A stretch of 32,486 nt of DNA from Shewanella waksmanii ATCC BAA-643 (GCF_000518805.1 NZ_JAEH01000054.1:1-32486); one strand, 5' to 3'; positions 16,611 to 26,026 are shown, numbered from the stretch's first letter. Program-made: numbers and translations. Notes: generated by a model not told the origin, from the sequence alone.

Positions 16611-19600
16611 TACAGCTTCGCCTCATGTTGTACTAACGTGGCCTTATTTGCCGTAAAAGCGGCGTTAAGCCCTTTACTGATGGTCACTTTGGCTGCGGTC
16701 ATCTTAGCGCTGAGTTCACCATTGCTATGATACAAGGCAATATCGGCTTCTAAGGCACGTTGGCTAGTACGTTTGACACTGAGCTCAATAACACCCGACT
16801 CGCCAAAGGCAAGTGGACGCAATACCTGAAACTCACCGATAGTACTAGGCAAACTGGCCGCACCGTACTGCATGCGTGCCCAAACGAGCATGGCTTGCAA
16901 CAATAAGTCTTCAGCGAAAGCTTGGCTGCCACCTATATGTGCGCTTGGGGTAAAGTCGCCACAATCGCTCAACTCAACCATTGGAATTTGGCAATCAGCC
17001 ACTAAACCTTGTTCATCAAAGCGCGTGACCTGCTTAATCCCTTGTAGGCGCGGACCATGGAACAGCGTACCGTCCTGATACAAGCTCGCGCCTGATGCAA
17101 CCACATCATTGTGGGCTGCTAAGGCTTTCGCCGCAGGCAACGGCTGCTCATCGGCAACTAAGCTGGCTTTATATTGTGGCCGGCCGTTGGCAGAGATAAG
17201 CGCTTCAAGACTGTTGTCTTTAGCTGGCGTTAACTCCAAGGTCATTTGCTGTGGCGTAGCGCTGTCAAACACAATGCCCTTAAGCAGCTTATAATCTCGA
17301 ACAGTGATGCGTGAGCCTAGCATTTCGCTGGCAACTTCACGCATCCACTGAATGGCGCAAACTGTCGGCAATACAGGATTGCCGCCAATGCAATGGTCTT
17401 CAATAAAGGCCATTGCTTTTGGGTCTAGTTGGCGCGTAACCGAGGTTGCCGCAAGCGGGCGCGATGCAAGTTGCACCTCACCCGCATTAAGCTTTTTTAC
17501 AGCAGCTGCTCCTTGGCTGTCTTGGTTATTGCCTTGCATTGAAGTACCAATCAGTAACTGTACGCCAGTTTGATTGAGTAGTTGATTGGCAAATAACTCT
17601 GCACCCGCTTTTAGCGGAATGACATAGACACCGCGTTCAGTGAACATCTTTTTCAGCGCTGGGTTGACCATGCCGCCATCCCAAGGGCCCCAGTTAAAGC
17701 TCATCACTTTAGTTTGGCCTTGACGGGCACTAAATTGCAGTGCCGCTTTGTTAAGAATGTCGTTAGACATTGAGTAATCACTTTGGCCAGTGTTGCCGTA
17801 GAAACCGGCTGCTGAGCTAAACATCGCCAGTAGCTTAAGTTTGCTTGGTTCAATGGCGGCAAGTAGGGCTTTTAGGCCGTTAACTTTAGTGCCATAAACA
17901 CGGGCTAACTCTGCTGCAGTTTTATCTTGGATATGCTTGTCAGCCAATACGCCAGCACCATGAATGATACCGGTAATATCGCTCGCCTGACTGACCCCTT
18001 TGAGGGTACTCAATGCTTGGCCAATTGCTTGGCTGTCAGTGACATCCATGCTGACATACTCAGCGCTGGCACCGACTTGCTCAAAGGCGGCCAATGCATG
18101 ACTGATTTCAAGACTGCTTTGAACCGGCCAAACTAGTGCATCAACTTGTTTTGGCGTTGGCTTTTCGCCAGATGCGATGATGTGCGCAATGGCAGCAGGT
18201 TTCAGCTCTGACGCTTGTTTACCTGCAGCCCATTGTGGAATGGCCTGCAATTGGCTACGACCCGCAAGCACAAAGTGTGATTGGGTACGTGAGGCTAGGG
18301 CAAGAGCACATTCAAATGTGACGCCTTTTGCACCCCCGGTCACCAGTATTTTATCTGCACTATCTAAGTTAGCTGCAGCGGTTTGATTGACTGCCGTGCT
18401 GGCAACAAGGGTGTGACGCACAAGCTCACCGTTTTGCTGCGCTATCGCGACTTCTGCAATACCTTGCTGGTCAAACAGTTCTGCAGCAATTGCATCAGCT
18501 AAGTTGCTGGCATCGACACTGGGTGCAATATCCAGCGCTCGACAGAACACGTTTGGCCATTCATGGCTCAAGGTTTTAGTTAATCCAGCTAGCGCGGCTT
18601 GGTTGAGCTCAGCTTTGGCAAGCTCGGCTGCATCTAAATATCCGAAACCGCCGTCGATACGGCTTACGGTAACAAAGCAGCGACGCGCGCCAGTGTCTTT
18701 GCATAGGCTTGGCTGCAGTAATTTGGCCCATAGGAACGCTTGGGTCACATGCTGCATACTCGCATCGTCAAGATTAACGGCTTGCTCTGCACTGGCAGTG
18801 CTTTGGGGTTGCAGGTGTACGAAACCAGCAATATTGCCCAGCTGCTTGTCTATTTGACCGATAACGGCTTTGATACCCGCTTCGTCAACAGATTTTGCTT
18901 GGAAACTTGCGACTTCACTGCTTAGCGGTGACTGTGGTTGGCCTTCTGGTAAACGCACAACCGCGACATTCAGACCCTGTTTGTTTAGCTTCTCGGCTAA
19001 TACACCGGCATGATGACCGTCATCGGTGATCACAACGGTGCTATCAGCGGCGAAGCAATCAACTAGTTTGCTCGCCGCATCAAGCTTTTTTAATGCAACC
19101 TCATCATGGGGTGGTAGCTCAACACTTGGCTGATTTGCCACTGGTGCTGGTTTTGCCGCAGCACTCGCGGTTGCACTTTGGCCATCGCCAAGCTTGCTGT
19201 TCATGTAATCCACAATTTCGCCTAGGGTACGGCATTCTGCGAGATCTTCTGGGTTAAGATCAGGTAGCCCTGGTAGCTCATCTTGTACCGTCCCTAGAAT
19301 CTCAACGCGTTTAATCGAGTCGATACCTAGGTCGGCTTCCATGTCCATGCTTAGCTCAAGCATTTCAGTTGGGTAGCCGGTTTTATCAGCGACCACTTTC
19401 ATCATGGTAGCTTGTACCTGTTGTGGGCTTAAACCACTTGCTACGGGGGCTTGCGCAGCGCTAGTCGCGGCAACTGGTGCTGCTGGCGTGCTAACGGTAA
19501 GCTTGCTGTTCATGTAGCTAACAATTTCGCCTAGGGTACGACACTCGGCGAGATCTTCAGGGTTAAGCTCAGGCAGTCCTGGTAGTTCATCTTGTACGGT

Positions 19601-22600
19601 ACCAAGAATTTCAACACGCTTGATAGAGTCGATACCTAGGTCGGCTTCCATATCCATGCTCAGTTCGAGCATTTCAGTTGGGTAACCGGTTTTGTCTGCG
19701 ACGACTTTCATCATAGTCGCTTGGACTTGATCAGCGCTTAAACCGCTTGCCACAGGTGCTTGTGCAGCTGGCGCAGCTGTCGTTGTTGCTGCAACAGGTG
19801 CACTAGCAGGTAGCTTGCTGTTCATGTAAGCAACAATTTCACCTAAAGTGCGGCACTCTGCTAAATCTTCAGGGTTAAGCTCTGGTAAGCCTGGTAGCTC
19901 ATCTTGTACGGTACCAAGAATTTCAACCCGTTTAATCGAATCGATACCTAGGTCGGCTTCCATATCCATGCTCAGTTCAAGCATTTCAGTTGGGTAACCG
20001 GTTTTATCGGCCACGACACTCATCATGGTGGCTTGTACTTGGGCTGCATCTAAGCCGCCTGTTGCTGCAGGTGCTGCCACAGGCGTGATAGCTGGCGCGG
20101 CAGCGCCGTAGGCAACCGGTGCACTGGCTGGCAATTTGCTATTCATATAAGCAACGATTTCACCAAGGGTGCGGCACTCGGCTAAATCTTCTGGGCTTAG
20201 CTCAGGCAAGCCTGGCAGCTCATCTTGCACGGTACCAAGAATTTCAACACGCTTGATTGAGTCAATGCCCAAATCTGCTTCCATATCCATGCTCAGTTCT
20301 AGCATTTCAGTAGGGTAACCGGTTTTATCGGCCACGACACTCATCATGGTGGCTTGTACTTGGGCTGCATCTAGACCACCGCTGACTGCAGCGGCAGCAA
20401 CTGGTGCTGTAGCCACTGAACCCGCAGCAGGTAGCTTGCTGTTCATGTAGGCAACAATTTCACCTAAGGTGCGGCATTCCGCTAAATCTTCTGGGCTAAG
20501 CTCAGGTAGACCTGGTAGCTCATCTTGCACAGTACCGAGAATTTCAACGCGCTTAATCGAATCGATGCCTAAGTCGGCTTCCATATCCATTTCAAGCTCA
20601 AGCATTTCGGTTGGGTAACCGGTTTTTTCAGCGATAACCGCCATCATAGTGCTTTGAACTTGGGCTGCATCTAAACCACCGATCACGGCTGGAGCAGCCA
20701 CTGGCGCAGCGGCAACTGAACCCGCAGCAGGTAGCTTACTGTTCATGTAGGCAACAATTTCACCTAAGGTGCGGCATTCCGCTAAATCTTCAGGGCTAAG
20801 CTCTGGCAAGCCTGGCAGCTCATCTTGTACGCTACCAAGAATTTCAACACGCTTAATGGAGTCGATGCCTAAGTCGGCTTCCATATCCATTTCAAGCTCA
20901 AGCATTTCGGTTGGGTAACCGGTTTTTTCAGCCACAACCGCCATCATGGTAGTTTGCACTTGCTCGGCGTTTAATCCCGCAGGTGCCGCGGCCACAGGTG
21001 CGCTAGCAACGGGTGTAACAACAGGGGCTGCAGGCGCTGTAACTGGAGCGGGAGCTGCAACTGGTGCAGGCGTAGCCACCACTTGCGCTGGCGCGACTTT
21101 TGGCGCGCTTATCGCTTGTGGCGCTGTTTGTACTGGCGCAGTTTGTACCGGCGCTTGAGGCGCCACTGGCGCGCTAATTACCGGCGCGGCAGTAACAGTG
21201 CTGACAGGTGCTGGTGCACTGACTTGAGGTGCTTGAAGTTGGGCGCCACTTAGTGCTGCTAGGGCTGCATTGTTGCTACCCGCTTGCATTTCTAAGAACT
21301 GAGTATGGCTTTGCACCGTTTGAGCTTGCAGCTGGTGGAACTGTTCCATCGAGCGCTGTAGGCTTTCTGGAATCGCCACGCCATTGTTGGCAAGCTTAGT
21401 TTGTTCGGTCATCAATGTAGTGAAGGTATCACCGTATTGCTGCGGAATTTGTAAAAACTCTTGGTGCAGCTGTGCTGCTTGCTGCTGGGCTGCAAAGAAC
21501 TGTGTCAGCGCATCGGCTGATGAACCTACGCTTGGTTTGTTATCTTGCGACACTGGTACGGCACTCTCATTGATGGTGTGATTAACAGACTGGGCAGCAT
21601 CTTGGTGCGGCGCAGCAACTTCGATAATTTTTTCCACTACCGTGGGAACTTCAACTATTTTTTCAACGACTTTTTCAACTTCAACCACTTTTTCAACCAC
21701 TTTTTCTTCGACCACTATGGTGCTAGACACTTGGCCTTGGTTAAGTGATTTTTCCATCTTGCTGCGGGTAGCCGCGCTGATGTAGTTAACCGCGTTGAGG
21801 GTAATATTCATTGGCGATGCTTTTGCGGGCGCAGCAATATCGGCTTGATATGGGTCAATATTGTCTAAGCTAACCCCGGCTACAGCAAGTTGTACGGCAG
21901 CTTGTTTTAGCTGCACATCGCTATCTGCTTTCGGGCTTGGGTTGATCGCAATCGCACAGATCTCTTCGCCTTTAGTGGCTAGAGTGCCCTGTACCAACTT
22001 TTGTAGAATATTCTTAGGTCCAAACTCAACAAAAACACGTGCACCTGCGTCATACATGGCGCTTAACTGGTCAGTGAAGCGTACCGATTGCAGCATATGC
22101 TTCTTAAAGGCGGTCTTAATTTTAGCGCCGCTGGCGTCATAGGCTTTGCCTGTCGCATTAGAATAGAGACTGCGACTTGGCTTAGTGAACTTCGCGCTAT
22201 CAATCGCTTTAGCGAACGGTGCTTGGGCGTGGCCTACTAGCTCGGTGTGGAATGCACCTGATACAGGTAGGTTAATGGCTTTATAACCTAAATCGGCAAG
22301 CGCCTTAGCGGCATCCGCTGTGGTTGCTGTCGGGCCTGCAATCACTGATTGTGTTGGCGCGTTATAGTTAGCGACTTTGACGCCGTCGAACTTGGCAATA
22401 GTGGCCTCTAAGGTTTCAAGATCACTGCTGTCTTTGGTGATAATGGCATACATTGCACCGGTATCGGCTTCAGTTTCACCGGCTTTAGGTGTGGCTTTAG
22501 TCGCCATGGCATCGCCACGGGCAAAGGCCAGCTTGTAATAGTCATCACTGCTGATCACGCCTGCAGCACAAAGTGCACTGAGTTCACCAAAACTGTGTCC

Positions 22601-24739
22601 TGCAACCATATCGGCATTAAAGCCTGCGGCGCTAAATAGCGCGTATTGGCCCATCGACATCGCACCAATTGCGCTTTGTGCGTTGGCGGTGTTGGTTAAT
22701 ACCGATTCTTGCGCTTTCACATCTTGCTTATTAAATACCGGCTTAGGGTAAACGATGTGTGAAAGTGGTGTTTTATCATTGCCAGCAAATACTTTATCTG
22801 CGCTAACCCATTGTTGGCGCATCTCAGGGTAGTAACAGGCAAGCTCGCGACCCATGTTTAGGTACTGTGAACCTTGGCCAGCAAACAATGCCGCTACTTT
22901 AGCACCTGACTTGTCGCTCACTAGCGCACTAGCACGGTAGCTAGTGCCACCTGGAAGCTGCCAGCTTACATCATCGCTGCTTTGCAGTTTACTGATAGCT
23001 TGGGTCAATTGCGCTTTGAGTGATTGGGTGTCTGTTGCGACAATACCAATACGCGCATGGTTAGCATCAAGTGTGCGAGTTGGGTAATCTTCGGCGCTAT
23101 CTTTTAAGATAAACTCGGCTTGATCAGCTGCGCTGTTGAGCGAAGTCAATGCGTCAATCAATGCGGCTTTATCTGCAGCGCTCACTAACCAGCTTTGTGC
23201 CACTTCACGCTGACGATATTTAGCTTTGTCGGCATCGTCGCGACTGTGTTCTGCTTGGTACTCTTCTAGTACGAAGTGGAAGTTGGTGCCGCCAAAACCA
23301 AATGAGCTGATACCAGCACGACGTGGCGTACCATCAACCCGAGGTAACCATGGGCGTGTTTCGGTATTAAGGTAGAAAGGTGAGTTTTCAATATCCAGCT
23401 TTGGACTTGGCTCGCTCACGTTGATGGTTGGTGGTAGCACTTTGTGGTGCAGTGCCAAGGCCGCTTTAATCAGACCCGCGGTACCCGCAGTCGATTTAGT
23501 GTGGCCGATTTGCGATTTAACCGAACCTAACGCGATATGCTGTTTGTCATCGCAGTCTTGACCAAACACCGAACAAAGGCCGGCAAATTCTGCGGCATCA
23601 CCAGCAGCGGTGCCCGTACCGTGGGCTTCAATTAAACCTAATGTGTGTGGTGCAAAACCGGCATCATCGTAGGCACGATTCAGTGCTTTAGCCTGACCTG
23701 ATGGACGCGGCGCATAGATAGACTTGAACTTACCATCTGATGAAGAACCGATACCTTTAATCACCGAGTAGATTCTGTCGCCATCACGTTCTGCATCTTC
23801 TAGGCGTTTTAGGGCGATCATGCCGATACCTTCACCAATCATCATCCCTTTCGAGTCGATGTCGAATGGTTGAATGGTGTCGTTAGTGGTGAACGCCGGT
23901 GTTTTAGAGAAACTCATGTACATTGATGGTGAGTTGTCGGTACATACACCACCGGTGATCATCATCTCTGAGCGGCCTTCAACAAGCTCGCTTAATGCCA
24001 TGCGCATTGCTGCTAGTGAGCCTGCACAGGCGGCATCGACGACGCAGTTCATGCCACCAAAATCAAAGCGGTTAGCAATACGACCAGCAATCACATTACC
24101 CAGTGAGCCCGGGAACGAGTTTTCTTCCCAATGGATATATTGGTCTTGGAATTTCTTGATTAGCATTTCGCTGTCTTCATCGCTAATTCCACTGCTGGCG
24201 AAGACTTTTTTCAATACTGGATACTGCAAACGAGCGGTTAGGCTGTGGCTAATTTTTTGTCCGCCACCCACACCTAAGGTGATACCAATCTTGTCGCGAT
24301 CATAGTCGGCAGGCAAGTTAGCATCGGCCAACACTTCTTTGGCAACGATTAAAGACAGCAACTGTGATGAGTCAGTGAGCTCTAAAATATTTGGCGGCAG
24401 ACCAAATTCCATCGGGTTAAAGTCAACATCTGGCAGGAAGCCACCACGCTTACAATAACTCTTATCTGGCGTGCTCTTATTGGCATCGTAATACTCTTCT
24501 GGCTGCCAATGGCTCGCTGGAAGCTCAGTAATGGCATCGATTTTCTCGCTGATGAGATCCCAAAACTTGTTTAGGTAACGAGAGTTAGCGAAGATGCTCG
24601 CCATGCCAACAATGGCAATAGGCATGTCTTTAAGGCGTTTGTTTAAACGTAAATCAGCTTGGCTATCTTGCCCTGTGTCAGCAGCGTTGGCCGCTGACTT
24701 TTTTGCTGATGCTTTTGAAGGTTTAGAGGTCTGGCTCAT
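16610..24739 (-). CDS. pfaA: PUFA synthase subunit PfaA (KS - AT - 6x ACP - KR - DH)
   Basis: This is the 2709-residue core subunit. The ketosynthase (~38-495) has Cys238 in VDAACAGS, His373 in EAHGTGT and His413 in IGHTKS. The malonyl-type acyltransferase (~615-930) has Ser716 in AGHSFGE and His831 in SGAFH. A Val-Glu-Lys repeat linker (~1010-1042) and a Pro/Ala/Gln-rich stretch lead to six tandem ACPs, each with LGIDSIK and phosphopantetheine serines at 1294, 1394, 1494, 1601, 1705 and 1808. A ketoreductase (~2125-2400) follows, with TGGAKGVT for NADPH and catalytic Ser2309/Tyr2322 (GQSDYSMSN). The C-terminus (~2440-2690) has a polyketide-type dehydratase signature, HCIGGNPVLP (His2449) and DLLLQ (Asp2611). 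The start has GGAGA upstream and overlaps the pfaR stop (TAATG). Confidence 0.97.
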   Translation of the reverse strand: MSQTSKPSKASAKKSAANAADTGQDSQADLRLNKRLKDMPIAIVGMASIFANSRYLNKFWDLISEKIDAITELPASHWQPEEYYDANKSTPDKSYCKRGGFLPDVDFNPMEFGLPPNILELTDSSQLLSLIVAKEVLADANLPADYDRDKIGITLGVGGGQKISHSLTARLQYPVLKKVFASSGISDEDSEMLIKKFQDQYIHWEENSFPGSLGNVIAGRIANRFDFGGMNCVVDAACAGSLAAMRMALSELVEGRSEMMITGGVCTDNSPSMYMSFSKTPAFTTNDTIQPFDIDSKGMMIGEGIGMIALKRLEDAERDGDRIYSVIKGIGSSSDGKFKSIYAPRPSGQAKALNRAYDDAGFAPHTLGLIEAHGTGTAAGDAAEFAGLCSVFGQDCDDKQHIALGSVKSQIGHTKSTAGTAGLIKAALALHHKVLPPTINVSEPSPKLDIENSPFYLNTETRPWLPRVDGTPRRAGISSFGFGGTNFHFVLEEYQAEHSRDDADKAKYRQREVAQSWLVSAADKAALIDALTSLNSAADQAEFILKDSAEDYPTRTLDANHARIGIVATDTQSLKAQLTQAISKLQSSDDVSWQLPGGTSYRASALVSDKSGAKVAALFAGQGSQYLNMGRELACYYPEMRQQWVSADKVFAGNDKTPLSHIVYPKPVFNKQDVKAQESVLTNTANAQSAIGAMSMGQYALFSAAGFNADMVAGHSFGELSALCAAGVISSDDYYKLAFARGDAMATKATPKAGETEADTGAMYAIITKDSSDLETLEATIAKFDGVKVANYNAPTQSVIAGPTATTADAAKALADLGYKAINLPVSGAFHTELVGHAQAPFAKAIDSAKFTKPSRSLYSNATGKAYDASGAKIKTAFKKHMLQSVRFTDQLSAMYDAGARVFVEFGPKNILQKLVQGTLATKGEEICAIAINPSPKADSDVQLKQAAVQLAVAGVSLDNIDPYQADIAAPAKASPMNITLNAVNYISAATRSKMEKSLNQGQVSSTIVVEEKVVEKVVEVEKVVEKIVEVPTVVEKIIEVAAPHQDAAQSVNHTINESAVPVSQDNKPSVGSSADALTQFFAAQQQAAQLHQEFLQIPQQYGDTFTTLMTEQTKLANNGVAIPESLQRSMEQFHQLQAQTVQSHTQFLEMQAGSNNAALAALSGAQLQAPQVSAPAPVSTVTAAPVISAPVAPQAPVQTAPVQTAPQAISAPKVAPAQVVATPAPVAAPAPVTAPAAPVVTPVASAPVAAAPAGLNAEQVQTTMMAVVAEKTGYPTEMLELEMDMEADLGIDSIKRVEILGSVQDELPGLPELSPEDLAECRTLGEIVAYMNSKLPAAGSVAAAPVAAPAVIGGLDAAQVQSTMMAVIAEKTGYPTEMLELEMDMEADLGIDSIKRVEILGTVQDELPGLPELSPEDLAECRTLGEIVAYMNSKLPAAGSVATAPVAAAAVSGGLDAAQVQATMMSVVADKTGYPTEMLELSMDMEADLGIDSIKRVEILGTVQDELPGLPELSPEDLAECRTLGEIVAYMNSKLPASAPVAYGAAAPAITPVAAPAATGGLDAAQVQATMMSVVADKTGYPTEMLELSMDMEADLGIDSIKRVEILGTVQDELPGLPELNPEDLAECRTLGEIVAYMNSKLPASAPVAATTTAAPAAQAPVASGLSADQVQATMMKVVADKTGYPTEMLELSMDMEADLGIDSIKRVEILGTVQDELPGLPELNPEDLAECRTLGEIVSYMNSKLTVSTPAAPVAATSAAQAPVASGLSPQQVQATMMKVVADKTGYPTEMLELSMDMEADLGIDSIKRVEILGTVQDELPGLPDLNPEDLAECRTLGEIVDYMNSKLGDGQSATASAAAKPAPVANQPSVELPPHDEVALKKLDAASKLVDCFAADSTVVITDDGHHAGVLAEKLNKQGLNVAVVRLPEGQPQSPLSSEVASFQAKSVDEAGIKAVIGQIDKQLGNIAGFVHLQPQSTASAEQAVNLDDASMQHVTQAFLWAKLLQPSLCKDTGARRCFVTVSRIDGGFGYLDAAELAKAELNQAALAGLTKTLSHEWPNVFCRALDIAPSVDASNLADAIAAELFDQQGIAEVAIAQQNGELVRHTLVASTAVNQTAAANLDSADKILVTGGAKGVTFECALALASRTQSHFVLAGRSQLQAIPQWAAGKQASELKPAAIAHIIASGEKPTPKQVDALVWPVQSSLEISHALAAFEQVGASAEYVSMDVTDSQAIGQALSTLKGVSQASDITGIIHGAGVLADKHIQDKTAAELARVYGTKVNGLKALLAAIEPSKLKLLAMFSSAAGFYGNTGQSDYSMSNDILNKAALQFSARQGQTKVMSFNWGPWDGGMVNPALKKMFTERGVYVIPLKAGAELFANQLLNQTGVQLLIGTSMQGNNQDSQGAAAVKKLNAGEVQLASRPLAATSVTRQLDPKAMAFIEDHCIGGNPVLPTVCAIQWMREVASEMLGSRITVRDYKLLKGIVFDSATPQQMTLELTPAKDNSLEALISANGRPQYKASLVADEQPLPAAKALAAHNDVVASGASLYQDGTLFHGPRLQGIKQVTRFDEQGLVADCQIPMVELSDCGDFTPSAHIGGSQAFAEDLLLQAMLVWARMQYGAASLPSTIGEFQVLRPLAFGESGVIELSVKRTSQRALEADIALYHSNGELSAKMTAAKVTISKGLNAAFTANKATLVQHEAKL
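19190..20960 (-). repeat. Six tandem ACP-coding repeats (~300 bp each) inside pfaA
   Basis: Six near-identical ~300-320 bp units each encode one acyl carrier domain plus an Ala/Pro linker. Units 1 and 2 (higher coordinates) share EKTGYPTEMLELEMDMEADL, while units 3-6 share DKT and ELSMDMEADL. Units 4-6 share NPEDL where units 1-3 have SPEDL. The pattern suggests stepwise duplication with local homogenisation. This is coding repeat DNA, not a CRISPR array. Confidence 0.95.
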
Positions 24740-25605
24740 TATGAGTCTCCAGTGGCTGCCCGCGTAGTGGGCGTCTTGTTGTTAGTGTCAGCACCTTTCA
24801 TCTGTTGCCCGTGAGTAAGTTGGGCACCAGGGAAGCGCTGCAAAAAGGTGTGGTAGTTGCGTACGAGCAACTTCCTTAAATGGAACGGCCCATGTCGTAA
24901 GACATAAGCGAAGTAACGCAATGTGGCTTGGGTATTACCATCTTGGTATATATCGAGATAGATCCAATCGCTGATCGGATCGATACCCAACAACACTGAA
25001 CTTGGGGTTTGTTCGGTGAGTTGGGGAGGAATCGTCAATGAGGCAACTTGTACAACGCTTTGTGTGTCATCCAGTGGCAAAGCTAACGTTTTTGCTAAGG
25101 TTTCTGGGTTTAGCGTGTAGGTGGCAATGTCGCTGCCTTGGGCGATAGGAAGCTGGTTGAAGTAACGTTCAGGTACATGGGGGGATTCAATCCCGGCAAT
25201 ACGCGACACACCGTAACGTTTTAAGCAGCGGGCTAATCCAGAACGAGATACATTGGGATTTATAAATTGCTGCGTAACTTGTAATAACCTATCGAGGGGC
25301 AGTTTTAGCTGAAAGCGTAAGCCAACCACGACATATTCTTGCAATGGGGTCAGCGTTGTATTGAGGTGATGCGGGGTAGTGGGGCTGTCATCGATAGAAT
25401 CGCGTTTGCGCCACTTACGCACAGTGGCTTCACTGATGTTGAGCACCTTCGCAAGTTGCGACACGCTCAGATCAGATTCCTGAATAAACTGACGCATTTC
25501 TGGCGTCGTTGTGGCGTTGCGGTGCCTGACTTGGGTGGCATTTTGCGTACACTCATCCGTTTTTGAATTTGGCGGAGAGTCTGCCTGACGAGCTTGTTCT
25601 TCCAT
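24739..25605 (-). CDS. pfaR: Transcriptional activator of the pfa genes, PfaR
   Basis: This 288-residue DNA-binding protein is the first gene of the operon, overlapping pfaA by 1 nt. Residues ~36-70 form a helix-turn-helix (LSVSQLAKVLNISEATVRKW) and ~82-136 a second winged or HTH unit (TLTPLQEYVVVGLRF...NPNVSRSGLARCLKRYGV). Both match the N-terminus of IS481-type transposases. The C-terminal part (~180-260) still resembles the transposase core fold (VLLGIDPISDWIYLDIY...LRKLLVRN), but the expected catalytic Asp positions are replaced. PfaR homologues activate pfa expression in Photobacterium profundum. The start ATG 25605 is preceded by TATACT two bases upstream and has no clear Shine-Dalgarno, so the exact start is less certain than the gene. 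Confidence 0.9.
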   Translation of the reverse strand: MEEQARQADSPPNSKTDECTQNATQVRHRNATTTPEMRQFIQESDLSVSQLAKVLNISEATVRKWRKRDSIDDSPTTPHHLNTTLTPLQEYVVVGLRFQLKLPLDRLLQVTQQFINPNVSRSGLARCLKRYGVSRIAGIESPHVPERYFNQLPIAQGSDIATYTLNPETLAKTLALPLDDTQSVVQVASLTIPPQLTEQTPSSVLLGIDPISDWIYLDIYQDGNTQATLRYFAYVLRHGPFHLRKLLVRNYHTFLQRFPGAQLTHGQQMKGADTNNKTPTTRAATGDS

Positions 25606-25781
25606 CAGTATAGCGGTGACCCGTTAATAATCTTCTGGGACTCATCACGTTTTATGACAGTTTTATTCTGCAGAAACCCTGTCGAAGCGCGATTTTGTCG
25701 TGAATTAGTAGCTAGTGGTTGAGCAGACTACCTGAGGATGAGGGGCAAAACAATCTCCTGGGACTTAATTCATACTCTTTA

Positions 25782-25789
25782 GACCAGTT
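25782..25789 (-). promoter_or_regulatory. FadR-like half site
   Basis: On the minus strand this reads AACTGGTC, the left half of the FadR operator consensus (AACTGGTC-N-GACC...). The right half is not conserved (TAAAGAGTA follows). It lies 2 bp from the FabR-like palindrome. In E. coli fabA and fabB, FadR and FabR sites are also adjacent, which makes this half match worth recording. Confidence 0.35.
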
Positions 25790-25791
25790 TA

Positions 25792-25809
25792 AGCGTACAA
25801 CTGTGCGCC
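25792..25809. promoter_or_regulatory. FabR-like operator palindrome
   Basis: AGCGTACA-AC-TGTGCGCC is an 18-bp near-palindrome with 6 of 8 positions paired. It closely resembles the AGCGTACA..TGT-type sites bound by FabR, the TetR-family repressor of unsaturated fatty acid genes in Gammaproteobacteria. It sits about 190 nt upstream of the pfaR start, and no other fatty acid gene is nearby, so pfaR-D would be its target. Confidence 0.5.
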
Positions 25810-26026
25810 AAGCCATGTTTGCAGTGTTAATAAATAGCCTGCTTAGATAAGAAAAATGTCAGCATGTATCGGGCTTTTCAGGCTTATTGACCAAGCGCTA
25901 ACAGTTCTCAACATTTAATATTAAACATTGTTAACTTAGTGGCGTGAGCGCTTTAAAACTTGAGTTATTTAGTCAACTAAGAGAGAGGTTAGCGATACTG
26001 ATGCTTGGAGGTCAGCTAATGAGCTG

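Larger units (their letters stand above)
25606..26026. promoter_or_regulatory. Control region upstream of pfaR
   Basis: This non-coding stretch should contain the promoter of the pfa operon (minus strand). CTGGGACT occurs twice (around 25636 and 25758), and there is an AT palindrome, TTTAATATTAAA (25914-25925). I see no textbook -35/-10 pair on the minus strand, which fits a promoter that needs an activator such as PfaR. Confidence 0.55.

Noticed and set aside
19190..20960. Regularly spaced repeats that could suggest a CRISPR array
   Set aside because: The repeats are ~300 bp, in frame, and encode acyl carrier domains with LGIDSIK motifs; they are part of pfaA.
23874..24305. 143-codon plus-strand frame opposite pfaA
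   Set aside because: It is a shadow of the pfaA KS coding sequence; the opposite frame has intact catalytic motifs.
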